A program made the position numbers and the translations under genes. 32,170 nucleotides of DNA, taken from the NCBI GenBank assembly GCA_947632215.1, contig CANROJ010000021.1:1-32170 (forward strand). Direction: 5' to 3'. Under the pieces are notes generated by a model. That model made no database searches, had not been told where the DNA came from, and saw only the letters and a program-made list of their open reading frames with translations. The stretch is from an uncultured Flavobacterium sp. (GTDB lineage Bacteria > Bacteroidota > Bacteroidia > Flavobacteriales > Flavobacteriaceae). Shown here piece by piece: positions 16,492 to 25,324 of this stretch (position 1 is its first letter; each line of letters begins with the position of its first letter).

Positions 16492-17397
16492 ATGACAATA
16501 AAACCAGCATTTTTAGTTAAAGGCGATAAAATAGCTATTGTGTGCACTGCTAGAAAATTTAGTAGTGCTGAAGCCAAATTAGCTTTAGATTTATTAGATT
16601 CTTGGGGATTAGTAGGTGTTTTAGGCCAAACGATAGATTTAGATAATCATCAATTAGGAGGTTCTGACCTACAACGAGCACAGGATTTTAATCGGCAATT
16701 AAGTGATCCAACTATAAAGGCCATTTGGTGTGCCCGTGGAGGATACGGTAGCGTAAGAATAATCGATCAAATTGACTTTACAATACTCAAGAATAATCCA
16801 AAATGGATTATAGGATTTAGTGATGTAACAGTTTTTCATAATCACCTTAACTCTTTAGGAATAGCTACTATTCATGGAATTATGGCCTTTAGTGTTGTTA
16901 ATGCTTTGGCTGAATCTAAACAAAGCCTTCATCAGGCGTTATTTGGGGAACCTTTAGCCTACACTATAGAAAGTAGTTCTTCTAATATTTTAGGACAAAG
17001 TAGAGCAGAATTAGTAGGGGGTAACCTCTCGATTATCTACAGCCTGCTAGGGTCGGAGTCGGCCATAGATACTAAAGGGAAAATTTTATTTATTGAGGAT
17101 TTAGATGAATATTTGTATCATTTAGATAGAATGATGTATAATTTGAAGCGCAATGGACTTTTAAAAGATTTAAAAGGTTTAATAGTTGGAGGGATGACAA
17201 AAATGCATGATAATGCTATTCCCTTTGGACAAGATGCTAAACAAATTATATATAGTTTAGTTAAAGAATATAATTACCCTGTTATTTTTGATTTCCCATC
17301 TGGACACGGAGTACAAAATAATGCTATGATTTTTGGAGAAACCATTAAAATGGAGGTAAACCACAAGTATTCCAGTATTGTATTTGACCAACGATAG
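16492..17397 (+). CDS. LD-carboxypeptidase (peptidase family S66)
   Basis: Family S66 enzymes remove the terminal D-alanine from murein tetrapeptides during peptidoglycan recycling. Related MccF proteins cleave microcin C. The 301-residue protein has the Ser-Glu-His triad in the usual places: S110 in IGFSDVT, E202 in FIEDLDEYLYHLDRM and H272 in FPSGHG. The GGYG oxyanion-region motif lies near residue 84. It lacks an evident signal peptide, so it is cytoplasmic, as is usual for the family. It begins 6 bases after dinB, implying co-transcription with DNA polymerase IV, a pairing with no obvious functional link. Confidence 0.93.
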   Translation: MTIKPAFLVKGDKIAIVCTARKFSSAEAKLALDLLDSWGLVGVLGQTIDLDNHQLGGSDLQRAQDFNRQLSDPTIKAIWCARGGYGSVRIIDQIDFTILKNNPKWIIGFSDVTVFHNHLNSLGIATIHGIMAFSVVNALAESKQSLHQALFGEPLAYTIESSSSNILGQSRAELVGGNLSIIYSLLGSESAIDTKGKILFIEDLDEYLYHLDRMMYNLKRNGLLKDLKGLIVGGMTKMHDNAIPFGQDAKQIIYSLVKEYNYPVIFDFPSGHGVQNNAMIFGETIKMEVNHKYSSIVFDQR

Positions 17398-17565
17398 ATT
17401 ATAATAAATATAAGGTTGTGTTTTATTAATGCCTAATATGCTTATATATTGCGTTTTACGTGTTGATATTATATAAAATAAGCTTTACTTTTTTATAAAA
17501 CTGTATTTGTTTTAGTAAATAATTAGTATTGGTAAATCTCTTATTTATAAAAAATAATAATTAAG

Positions 17566-17596
17566 TTGTTTGTTGTTTAGAATCATTATACATTTG
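17566..17596 (+). promoter_or_regulatory. Putative siderophore-receptor promoter
   Basis: TTG (17566-17568) and TACATTTG (17589-17596) are spaced by exactly 20 bases, a full match to the Bacteroidota consensus. The start site is predicted near 17602, giving a leader of about 35 bases. Confidence 0.65.
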
Positions 17597-17603
17597 CCCT
17601 AAA

Positions 17604-17619
17604 TTTAAATAAGTCTAAA
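17604..17619. promoter_or_regulatory. Candidate DtxR-type operator at the receptor start site
   Basis: TTTAAATAAGTCTAAA shares the frame TTTA-n5-GTCTAAA with candidate operator 1 beside the DtxR-type gene (8738-8753). It lies at about +2 to +17 relative to the predicted start, a position suited to metal-dependent repression. The left half is AT-rich and could match by chance. Confidence 0.4.
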
Positions 17620-17636
17620 ATAAGATAAAGGATAAA

Positions 17637-20051
17637 ATGAAGAGTTTTAATGTTTTAATGTTTTGCATTTTTTGGGTGATTAGTGTTGCTGGACAATCTA
17701 ATGTGGTTAAAGGAAGAGTGGTTGATCAAGATAATGCTCCAATTGCTTTTGTAAATGTGCAATTAGTAGGTACGGGTGTTGGTACAGTTAGCACAGATTC
17801 TGGTGATTATATTTTAACAAATGTAAACCCAGGTACATATACTATAAAAGCTAGCTTTATTGGCTATCAATCTGTTTCTCGTACTATAATAGTAGATAAA
17901 AATGAAGTGGTAGTAAACTTTGTTCTAAATACAGATCAAAGTACTTTGGAGAATATTACAATTTATGGTAGCAGCAATAAAAATGTAAAACAGGTAGAAA
18001 ACCTAACTGGTTTGCCATTACCTATACAGGATCAAATACAGAATATTACTTTAGTATCTGACCACGTAATTCAAGAACAAGGAGCATTAAGTATAACCGA
18101 TGCTGCTAGAAACGTTGCTGGTGTTACTCAATTTGCTACCTATGGTGGTGTTAGAGAAAGTATGAGTATTAGAGGTTTTAGAGGTACTCCTGTGTTGAAG
18201 AATGGTGTAGCGCTAGATTCTGATTTTCGTACATCTTCGGCTATCTCTGATATGCAAGGAGTAGAGAGTATCCAGGTGTTAAAAGGATCGGCATCTATTG
18301 GACAAGGTTTAGGACAAGGTTTAGGAAGTGCTGGTGGTGTTATAAATGTTGTTACTAAAACTCCAAATTTCAGAAACAAAAGAGAAGTTTCTTTTAGAGC
18401 AGGTTCCTATGGGCAGGTTCGTCCAACTGTAGATATAGAACAAATTTTGGATAAAAAAGAAAGTGTTTCATTACGCTTTAATGGTGCTTATGAAAGTTAT
18501 GATGGATACCGCATTCACACAGGTGGAGATAAAGTTTATGTAAACCCTTCTCTTACGTATAAAATTGACGATAAAACCAGCATTACAGCTGAGTTTGATT
18601 ATCTAAAGAGTAATGCTGTACCAGATAGAGGGACAGTGAACTTAGGACCAGATACTATGGAGCGTCTTTATAAAATGCCTCACAATAAGTTTTTAGGATT
18701 CAAAGGAGATTATTATGATGCTGAGGTTATGACTTATGGAATTCGTTTTCAAAGAGAACTTACAGAAAAGTTGAGCCTTAAAATATCTTCTTTTAGTGCA
18801 CAAAACAAGATCGATCAAAGAGGTGCTACTTTAAGTAAAGCAAATCCTCAAGGTACTACTGAAGAAGAGTTAAAATGGATTAATAGAGGGATTAGTAAAA
18901 GTGCATCTAAAGATCAAAATTCTGTCTTTCAAGTAGATTTGGTAGGTAAAGATATTGTTACAGGTATCGCTAAGCACACTTTCCAGGTAGGTTTCGATTT
19001 TAGACAATCTAGAGTTACTAGCGATGCTTATAATACAATTTATCAAGGGAAAGAATTAGGGAGAAACGGTAAAATTGATACAATCGACGTGTTAGGAGAT
19101 ATTTCTAATGAAGAACCTAGCGATTTATATTTTGACTTAAGTGGACAAACTATTGTTACAACTCCTACTTATGGTTTTATGGCTCAAGATTTTATTGAGC
19201 TAGGCCAATATGTTAAAGCACTTGTTGGTGTGAGATATAGTAGACTAAATGGTGTTACTACTGAAAATGCTACAGTTGATAGATGGAATCCAATTGTAGG
19301 TATAATTGTGAGTCCAATACAAAATGTTAATCTATTCGGTTCATATACTACTACTTCAAGTTTAAGACAATCTAATAGTAAACTTGAATCAGGTGGCTTC
19401 GCTGGACCACAAGATACAAAGCAATTTGAATTTGGATTTAAATCTAGTTGGTTAAGCGATCAATTACTATTCAATGTAACTTATTTTGATGCAACTAATA
19501 AAAATATTTTAGCACAAGTTTATAACCCTAATGGTTCGGCTGTTGTAGATACTTTTGAAAAAGCAGGAGATTTAGCAAGACGCGGTGTAGAGATTGACAT
19601 TAATGGTAAAATTAGTAATAGTTTAGAAGTTATGTTAGGTTATGCCTTTTTAGATGCAAAATATAAAGGTAGCCCTATTTATCAAGAAGGTTCTGCACCA
19701 ATGAATTCACCAGCACATACAGCTAATGGTTGGCTTAATTATAAGTTCAATAATGGCAAATTAAAAGGATTGTCTTTTGGTGGTGGAATTTACTTTGTAG
19801 GAAAAAGACCGGTGAATGAGTTTAATTTAAAGCCAGATGCTCATGGAAGTATGATAGGAGAGAAACCGTTTGATATGCCTGATTATACAACAGTGAATGC
19901 ACAAGTTTCATACAGTTATAAATCAGCAACTTTACGAGTATATGCTAATAATATTTTTAATACAACAGGATATACTTCTTATTACCGCGGTGGATATATT
20001 AATGAAAGTGCCCCACGTAACTTTGCTGCTCAGTTAAGTTATAGATTTTAA
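17637..20051 (+). CDS. TonB-dependent siderophore receptor
   Basis: An 804-residue outer-membrane receptor for ferric siderophore uptake. In order: signal peptide (1 to about 19, ending at VAGQS); a carboxypeptidase-regulatory-like beta-sandwich (about 22-106), common in Bacteroidota receptors; the plug (about 120-245), with VAGVTQFATYGG, SIRGFRG and GGVINVVTKTP; and a 22-strand barrel ending in AAQLSYRF with the terminal Phe used for outer-membrane insertion. The plug-to-barrel style is that of the siderophore-receptor group, not the SusC group, and no SusD partner is present. The plug loop has a 4-residue tandem repeat (GQGLGQGL). It is transcribed alone from a good promoter. Confidence 0.93.
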   Translation: MKSFNVLMFCIFWVISVAGQSNVVKGRVVDQDNAPIAFVNVQLVGTGVGTVSTDSGDYILTNVNPGTYTIKASFIGYQSVSRTIIVDKNEVVVNFVLNTDQSTLENITIYGSSNKNVKQVENLTGLPLPIQDQIQNITLVSDHVIQEQGALSITDAARNVAGVTQFATYGGVRESMSIRGFRGTPVLKNGVALDSDFRTSSAISDMQGVESIQVLKGSASIGQGLGQGLGSAGGVINVVTKTPNFRNKREVSFRAGSYGQVRPTVDIEQILDKKESVSLRFNGAYESYDGYRIHTGGDKVYVNPSLTYKIDDKTSITAEFDYLKSNAVPDRGTVNLGPDTMERLYKMPHNKFLGFKGDYYDAEVMTYGIRFQRELTEKLSLKISSFSAQNKIDQRGATLSKANPQGTTEEELKWINRGISKSASKDQNSVFQVDLVGKDIVTGIAKHTFQVGFDFRQSRVTSDAYNTIYQGKELGRNGKIDTIDVLGDISNEEPSDLYFDLSGQTIVTTPTYGFMAQDFIELGQYVKALVGVRYSRLNGVTTENATVDRWNPIVGIIVSPIQNVNLFGSYTTTSSLRQSNSKLESGGFAGPQDTKQFEFGFKSSWLSDQLLFNVTYFDATNKNILAQVYNPNGSAVVDTFEKAGDLARRGVEIDINGKISNSLEVMLGYAFLDAKYKGSPIYQEGSAPMNSPAHTANGWLNYKFNNGKLKGLSFGGGIYFVGKRPVNEFNLKPDAHGSMIGEKPFDMPDYTTVNAQVSYSYKSATLRVYANNIFNTTGYTSYYRGGYINESAPRNFAAQLSYRF

Positions 20052-20090
20052 AAAAGAAATTAGTTATTTTTAGTTATATGTATTTATAGA

Positions 20091-20125
20091 AGAAACGAGA
20101 TAGATTATTTCTATCTCGTTTTTTA
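20091..20125 (+). terminator. Terminator of the siderophore receptor gene
   Basis: A 12-bp stem (20093-20104 with 20110-20121) with a 5-base loop, followed by a T run, 41 bases after the stop codon. Confidence 0.85.
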
Positions 20126-20244
20126 TTTATTTGAATTAGAATGCAGTAGCCAGAAGTTTGATGAAAAACAGATATAAAACCCAAAAGATTGTAAAGTATA
20201 ACATTTCTTTATAATTGTACAGTTTTTTTCATCGATAAAAAGAG

Positions 20245-20252
20245 TAACTTTG
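20245..20252 (+). promoter_or_regulatory. Putative bacilliredoxin promoter -7 element
   Basis: TAACTTTG, an exact TAnnTTTG match 28 bases before the start codon. No TTG at the -33 spacing. Confidence 0.5.
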
Positions 20253-20280
20253 CTATATAACCAAATGTATATTTAATATT

Positions 20281-20691
20281 ATGTATCCACAAGAAATAGT
20301 AAACCCAATGCGTCAAGAGTTAATTGATGCAGGATTCGAATCATTAAGTACTGCGGAGCAAGTTGAGCAAGCTCTAGCAAGAACAGGTACAACTTTAGTA
20401 GTTGTAAACTCCGTTTGTGGTTGTGCAGCTAGAAATGCAAGACCAGGAGCAATTAATAGTTTAAAAGGAGCTAAAAAACCTGAAAATATTGTTACTGTAT
20501 TTGCTGGTGTAGATAGAGATGCAGTTGATGTTGCACGTAAGCATATGTTCCCTTTTCCTCCATCTTCTCCAAGTATGGCTTTGTTTAAAGATGGTGAGTT
20601 AGTACACATGTTAGAAAGACATCATATTGAAGGACATTCTGCTGAGGTTATCACAGAGAATTTAATAGATGCCTTCCAAGAATATTGTTAA
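20281..20691 (+). CDS. BrxA/BrxB family bacilliredoxin
   Basis: A 136-residue thioredoxin-like protein of the YphP/YqiW family. In bacillithiol-using bacteria these remove bacillithiol from S-thiolated proteins. The active site CGC is seen at C46 and C48 within [16 protein letters not shown], a near-perfect family signature (the usual residue after CGCAA is Gly, here Arg). A further Cys ends the protein. Length matches the family. Many Flavobacteriia encode bacillithiol synthesis genes, though none is in this window. It is a single-gene unit with its own promoter and terminator. Confidence 0.95.
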   Translation: MYPQEIVNPMRQELIDAGFESLSTAEQVEQALARTGTTLVVVNSVCGCAARNARPGAINSLKGAKKPENIVTVFAGVDRDAVDVARKHMFPFPPSSPSMALFKDGELVHMLERHHIEGHSAEVITENLIDAFQEYC

Positions 20692-20724
20692 AAAAAGACC
20701 ACCTTTAAAGGTGGTCTTTTTTTT
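20691..20724 (+). terminator. Terminator of the bacilliredoxin gene
   Basis: A perfect stem, arms 20691-20704 and 20709-20722, GC-rich in the middle (GACCACC/GGTGGTC), with an A run before and eight T after. It begins at the last base of the stop codon. Confidence 0.88.
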
Positions 20725-20729
20725 AAGTG

Positions 20730-20737
20730 TATATTTG
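20730..20737 (+). promoter_or_regulatory. Putative promoter -7 element of the acyltransferase gene
   Basis: TATATTTG matches TAnnTTTG, 21 bases before the ATG and just after the preceding terminator. No TTG at -33. Confidence 0.45.
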
Positions 20738-20758
20738 CTTATTATTTCATAAGTAAAA

Positions 20759-21490
20759 ATGCAAAAAATCATTTCTTACCCATTGTCGGTTATTTTTATT
20801 ATACTGATAGTAATTGTCCTGCTAGTTTTTCACGTATTGCAGTGGATAGCTTTAAATGTATTTGGCTATAAAAGTCATAAAAAAGTAGTAGATTTTCTAG
20901 TATGGTCGTTAATGAAAAGTTGTTTAGTACTTGGAACAACTTTTAAGTTAAGAGGAAGTACTAATGTACCAAATGATCGACCAGTAATTTTTGTATCTAA
21001 TCATCAAAGTATGTTTGATATTCCAATGATTATTTGGTTTTTTAGAAATAATGACCCAAAGTTTGTTAGCAAGAAAGAATTGGGTAAAGGTATACCAAGT
21101 GTATCTTATAATTTAAAACATGGAGGATCTGTTTTGATCGATAGGAAAGATGCGAAACAGTCTTTAACTGAAATTAAAAAATTAGGAAAGTATATTTCAG
21201 AACATAATCGTTCTGCTGTTATATTCCCAGAAGGCACTAGAAGCAGAAACGGAAAATTAAAACGTTTTTCTGAAAATGGATTAAAGATGCTTTATAAGTT
21301 CGCACCAAATGCTTATATAGTTCCCCTTACTATAAATAATTCATGGAAGCTGTTTAGATATGGGAATTTTCCTTTGGGAATAAATGCCAAAGTGGAATTA
21401 TACGCCCATCCTTACTTTAAATCTGAAGATTATAGTTTTGAGCAAGTTTTTGAAAGAGTTCAAGAACAAATCGAATCTAAACTAAATTAA
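20759..21490 (+). CDS. plsC: 1-acyl-sn-glycerol-3-phosphate acyltransferase
   Basis: PlsC transfers an acyl chain to lysophosphatidic acid, making phosphatidic acid at the inner membrane. The 243-residue protein starts with a hydrophobic membrane segment (about 8-32). The acyltransferase motifs are clear: HX4D as NHQSMFD (H82, D87), the FPEGTRSR motif (155-162) that binds phosphate, and VPLTINN further on. An acyl-ACP desaturase gene lies 67 bases downstream on the same strand, which fits a membrane-lipid locus. Other PlsC-like acyltransferases, such as ornithine-lipid OlsA, share these motifs, so the exact acceptor is likely but not certain. Confidence 0.92.
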   Translation: MQKIISYPLSVIFIILIVIVLLVFHVLQWIALNVFGYKSHKKVVDFLVWSLMKSCLVLGTTFKLRGSTNVPNDRPVIFVSNHQSMFDIPMIIWFFRNNDPKFVSKKELGKGIPSVSYNLKHGGSVLIDRKDAKQSLTEIKKLGKYISEHNRSAVIFPEGTRSRNGKLKRFSENGLKMLYKFAPNAYIVPLTINNSWKLFRYGNFPLGINAKVELYAHPYFKSEDYSFEQVFERVQEQIESKLN

Positions 21491-21557
21491 TATATAACTA
21501 TTTAAGTAATAGATAGCTCTAATCAAGCTGTTTTATCTTAAAAAAAAATTTGTTATT

Positions 21558-22556
21558 ATGTCGATTAAAAATGTACGTCTAGAAGTAATGCAATTTCTAG
21601 AAAAAAATATTGATACTTTCGTAGAAAGTTACCTTATCCCTGTAGAAAAAATTTGGCAGCCATCTGATTTGTTACCAGATTCAGAGAGCGAGAATTTTAT
21701 TGAGGAGGTAAGAGAATTACGTGAGTTTGCTAAAGAGTTACCATATGATTTTTGGGTAACTTTAGTTGGTGATACTATTACTGAAGAAGCCTTGCCAACT
21801 TATGAGTCTTGGCTTATGGACGTAGAGGGTGTTAATCAAAAAGAAGGTGAAGCAGGAAATGGCTGGGCAAAATGGATCCGTCATTGGACTGGGGAGGAGA
21901 ATCGTCATGGAGACCTTTTAAATAAGTACTTGTATCTTTCCGGTAGAGTTGACATGAAGCAGGTTGAGATTACTACACAATACTTGATTAATGATGGTTT
22001 TGACCCAGGAACAGATAGAGACCCTTACAAAAATTTTGTGTTTACAAGTTTTCAAGAGCTTGCTACTTATGTATCTCACCATAGAGTTGGTAAAATGGCC
22101 AAGACCTATGGAGATCATAGACTTTCTAAAATTTGTCGTTTAATTGCGGGAGATGAGATGCGTCACCACCATGCTTACTCCGAATTTGTAGATAGAATTT
22201 TCGAAATAGATCCAAGTGAGATGATGCTTGCTTTTGTGGATATGATGAAGCGTAAAATCACTATGCCTGCAAATCTTATTAGAGAGTCAGGTGGTAAAAT
22301 GGGTGATGCTTTTGAAAAATTCTCTGATTCAGCTCAACGTATCGGAGTTTATACTGCATTTGATTATGTTGATATTATGGAGAAATTGATCCAACGTTGG
22401 CATATCGCTGATATTAATAATCTTACTGATGATGCAGAGAAAGCACGTGATTATCTAATGAAATTACCTGCGAGAATGCATCGTGTTGCTGAGAGAATGG
22501 TTGTTGAAAGAGAACCTCAGACTTTTAAATGGGTTCGTCCAGCTCTTATTGTTTAA
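21558..22556 (+). CDS. Acyl-ACP desaturase (soluble diiron, plant stearoyl-ACP type)
   Basis: A 332-residue soluble desaturase that puts a double bond into a saturated acyl chain still bound to ACP. The diiron ligands are readable: a Glu in TEEALPTYESW (residues 76-77), the EENRH motif (E114, H117), E167 in SFQEL and DEMRHH (E200, H203), the two ExxH motifs that define the family. Length and motif order match the plant-type enzyme rather than a membrane desaturase. The gene follows plsC and precedes the HD hydrolase by 17 bases. Its substrate carrier, ACP, is encoded at 27525-27761 in this window. Confidence 0.94.
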   Translation: MSIKNVRLEVMQFLEKNIDTFVESYLIPVEKIWQPSDLLPDSESENFIEEVRELREFAKELPYDFWVTLVGDTITEEALPTYESWLMDVEGVNQKEGEAGNGWAKWIRHWTGEENRHGDLLNKYLYLSGRVDMKQVEITTQYLINDGFDPGTDRDPYKNFVFTSFQELATYVSHHRVGKMAKTYGDHRLSKICRLIAGDEMRHHHAYSEFVDRIFEIDPSEMMLAFVDMMKRKITMPANLIRESGGKMGDAFEKFSDSAQRIGVYTAFDYVDIMEKLIQRWHIADINNLTDDAEKARDYLMKLPARMHRVAERMVVEREPQTFKWVRPALIV

Positions 22557-22573
22557 TTATTTTAAACCAATAA

Positions 22574-23227
22574 ATGGATAATCAAGAATTAGTAGAAAAA
22601 GTGATAATCCAAGTTAAGCTTGCTTTGAAAGATAGTGAAAGTGGACATGATTGGTTTCACATTCAAAGGGTGTATAATAATGCACTGTATATTGCTAACA
22701 AGGAAGGTGAATGTGATATACTTGTAGTGCAATTATTGGCACTTCTACATGATATAGCAGATAGTAAGTTCTATAACGGAGATGAGACTATTGGTCCCAA
22801 GAAAGCCAGAGCCTTATTACAGGAGTTACAAGTGGATGGTTCTACAATTGACCATGTGATAAAGGGGATTGAGAATATTTCTTTTAAAGGAGGGAATTTT
22901 CAACAGACTTTTAAAAGTAAGGAGTTAGATATTGTACAAGATGCGGATCGCTTGGATGCCTTAGGAGCCATTGGTATAGCTAGGGCTTTTAATTACGGAG
23001 GGTATAAAAACAATACCATACATGATCCTGAAGTAGCCCCTATGCTAAATATGAATAAAGAAGAGTATAAGAAGTATCGTGGAACCACAATAAATCATTT
23101 TTATGAGAAGCTTTTTAAACTTAGACATAAAATGAATACCTCTTCAGGGAAGTGTTTAGCTGAACAAAGACACAAATATATGGAAGGCTTTGTGGCACAA
23201 CTTTATCAAGAGTGGGATTTAAAATAA
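22574..23227 (+). CDS. HD-domain phosphohydrolase
   Basis: A 217-residue metal-dependent phosphohydrolase of the YedJ-like HD group. The metal residues are H25 and D26 in SGHDWFHIQRV, the HD pair H59-D60 in LALLHDIADSKF, and a later Asp in VQDADRLDALGAIGIARAF. These short HD proteins hydrolyse nucleotides or other phosphate esters in vitro, and the physiological substrate is unknown. It is 17 bases behind the desaturase gene and ends at a bidirectional terminator, so it is probably the last gene of a plsC-desaturase-HD unit. Confidence 0.9.
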   Translation: MDNQELVEKVIIQVKLALKDSESGHDWFHIQRVYNNALYIANKEGECDILVVQLLALLHDIADSKFYNGDETIGPKKARALLQELQVDGSTIDHVIKGIENISFKGGNFQQTFKSKELDIVQDADRLDALGAIGIARAFNYGGYKNNTIHDPEVAPMLNMNKEEYKKYRGTTINHFYEKLFKLRHKMNTSSGKCLAEQRHKYMEGFVAQLYQEWDLK

Positions 23228-23239
23228 GACAATAAAATG

Positions 23240-23272
23240 AAAAAAGGAGCTAATTAATTAGCTCCTTTTTTT
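23240..23272. terminator. Bidirectional terminator between the HD hydrolase gene and pyk
   Basis: A perfect palindromic stem (23241-23270, centred on TAATTAATTA) with A and T runs at the ends, between two convergent genes. Confidence 0.88.
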
Positions 23273-23298
23273 ATTTTATTGTTACAACGTTCGTTGTC

Positions 23299-24729
23299 TT
23301 ACTTTACTTCTGATATTCTCAATGTGTTTACCATTCCTTTTTCGATGATAGGCATTGCAGCAAGGTTGATTACCATATCTCCTTTATTTGCAAGTCCTTT
23401 CTCATAAACCATATGATTGATATCCTCAATAGTTTCATCTGTACTTACAAATTTATCGTAATAGAAGGCTTGTACTCCCCATAGAAGATTTAGCTGGGTG
23501 ATGATTCTCTTATTCGAAGAGAAAACAAGTATATTACTACTAGGTCTCCATGCTGATATTTGGAAGGCTGTATACCCACTATTTGTTAATGTACAAATAG
23601 CTTTAGCTTCAATATCATTGGCCATTAAAGCCGCATGATAACAGATGTTTTTAGTTATGTAGCGATTTGTTTTAATTGTAGGTGGACTTTGCGGTACTTT
23701 TATAATCGGTGAATCTTCTACACTTTGAATAATTTGTGTCATCTTTTCAATTACCTGTACAGGATAAGTTCCTACAGATGTTTCTCCAGATAACATTACT
23801 GCATCTGCTCCATCCATTACAGAGTTAGCTACATCGTTTACCTCTGCTCTAGTTGGAGTTAAGCTAGAAATCATGGTTTCCATCATTTGTGTGGCGATGA
23901 TAACTGGTATTCTAGCATTTTTAGCCACAATAACAAGTTGCTTTTGAATCAAAGGAACTTCTTGAGCTGGGATTTCTACACCAAGGTCTCCACGGGCAAC
24001 CATTAAACCATCACAACTTGTAACTATCTTTTCAATATTGGTTACGGCTTCTGGTTTTTCAATCTTTGCAATAATAGGTATTTTGTGATCAGAATGTTCA
24101 TCTATTAAAGCTTTTAAGTCTTTTAAGTCTTCAGGAGTTCTAACAAATGAAAGAGCAATCCAATCTACTTGAGCTTTAATAGCAAAAATAGCATCTTTGA
24201 TATCCTTTTGTGTTAAGGCTGGTAAAGACACTTTAGTCATAGGAAGGTTAACTCCTTTTTTGGATTTTAGGGGACCACCTTGGATAACTTTAGCTGTTAC
24301 TTCGTCTTGTTTATTTGTAGATAATACTTCAAAGATTAATTTTCCGTCATCTAAAAGAATTCTCTCTCCAGCATTAACATCTTCAGGGAATTTTTGATAA
24401 TTCATATAAACACGCTTCGCGTCTCCTTTGAATTCCTCTTTTGTAGAAAAAGTAATAACATCTCCAGGATTAACTACAACATCCTCTGCCATTATACCAA
24501 CTCTAAGTTTAGGTCCTTGTAAGTCTCCTAAAATTGAAGTTGTATATCCGTACTGCTCATTTAGTTCACGGATTATATTTATCTTTTCTTGAACATCTTG
24601 GTAATCAGCATGGGAGAAGTTTATTCTAAAAACGTTAACTCCTGCTTTAATCATATCATGCAACACTTGTTTTGAGCTAGATGCTGGACCTAAGGTTGCT
24701 ACGATTTTGGTTTTCTTTTGTGCTACCAT
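23299..24729 (-). CDS. pyk: Pyruvate kinase
   Basis: It converts phosphoenolpyruvate and ADP to pyruvate and ATP, the last step of glycolysis. The 476-residue protein shows the usual features: TKIVATLGPASSS at the N-terminus, NFSHADYQD, the B domain (about 70-170), the active-site IPIIAKIEKPEAVTNI and ARGDLGVEIP segments, MDGADAVMLSGETSVGTYP, and the C-terminal allosteric-type domain (about 345-476). It starts 4 bases after the IPExxxVDY gene, so the two are co-transcribed. Confidence 0.97.
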   Translation of the reverse strand: MVAQKKTKIVATLGPASSSKQVLHDMIKAGVNVFRINFSHADYQDVQEKINIIRELNEQYGYTTSILGDLQGPKLRVGIMAEDVVVNPGDVITFSTKEEFKGDAKRVYMNYQKFPEDVNAGERILLDDGKLIFEVLSTNKQDEVTAKVIQGGPLKSKKGVNLPMTKVSLPALTQKDIKDAIFAIKAQVDWIALSFVRTPEDLKDLKALIDEHSDHKIPIIAKIEKPEAVTNIEKIVTSCDGLMVARGDLGVEIPAQEVPLIQKQLVIVAKNARIPVIIATQMMETMISSLTPTRAEVNDVANSVMDGADAVMLSGETSVGTYPVQVIEKMTQIIQSVEDSPIIKVPQSPPTIKTNRYITKNICYHAALMANDIEAKAICTLTNSGYTAFQISAWRPSSNILVFSSNKRIITQLNLLWGVQAFYYDKFVSTDETIEDINHMVYEKGLANKGDMVINLAAMPIIEKGMVNTLRISEVK

Positions 24730-24733
24730 ATTT

Positions 24734-25216
24734 TTAAAAAATCAGGTTTTTTCTATATTTAATTGTCTCTTGCTTTAATTCATAAGCGGTAGAGAATATT
24801 TTTACTGTGTTTAATTTCTCGATTATTTTTGAAAGATCTAACGAATCATCAGCATCTTCAATCTTAATTAAATAGTCCACATTCTTTAATTCAGGAACTA
24901 AATAACCTTGTTTTGTTATAGCATGATTTCTCCCAGTGAATAATGGAGATATCAAATCTGTATCGGGTAGTATAAATGCTTTATTCGAGACTAATTTCCA
25001 TAAAACGTGAAGATCTTGATCTTCATATTCAAAGATTGAGAATCTAGCATTTCCTTCTTCAGTTTCGATTAGGATATCGGAATGTTGTCTTTCGAGGAAA
25101 AATTGTAAGATAGTATTAATGCTATAAACGACCTTAAAGTCTTCTTTTCTGGAAGAATGTATGGCTATTATTCTATAGTCATCCGTATCTAATTCGATTA
25201 CCTTAGATGGTTTCAT
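24734..25216 (-). CDS. IPExxxVDY family protein
   Basis: A 160-residue protein of a Bacteroidota-restricted family named for its motif, present here as VPELKNVDY (residues about 107-115). It has no signal peptide or membrane helix and looks like a small mixed alpha/beta cytoplasmic protein. Function is unknown. It lies between rnc and pyk, the place where I know the family from other Bacteroidota genomes. It overlaps neither neighbour: pyk follows by 4 bases and rnc precedes by 108 bases. The gap holds its own -7 element, so it may be expressed with pyk apart from rnc. Confidence 0.88.
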   Translation of the reverse strand: MKPSKVIELDTDDYRIIAIHSSRKEDFKVVYSINTILQFFLERQHSDILIETEEGNARFSIFEYEDQDLHVLWKLVSNKAFILPDTDLISPLFTGRNHAITKQGYLVPELKNVDYLIKIEDADDSLDLSKIIEKLNTVKIFSTAYELKQETIKYRKNLIF

Positions 25217-25243
25217 TACCCCAAATGAGATTTGCGTTAATTA

Positions 25244-25251
25244 CAAAGGTA
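25244..25251 (-). promoter_or_regulatory. Putative promoter -7 element for IPExxxVDY-pyk
   Basis: Minus strand TACCTTTG, an exact TAnnTTTG match 27 bases upstream of the start codon, inside the 108-base gap after rnc. Confidence 0.5.
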
Positions 25252-25324
25252 CAATATTTAAAACGAAAAAGTTTGTTTTTGATTAAAAGAGGGAGTATTA
25301 GGGTGTTAAAAAAATATAAATAAA

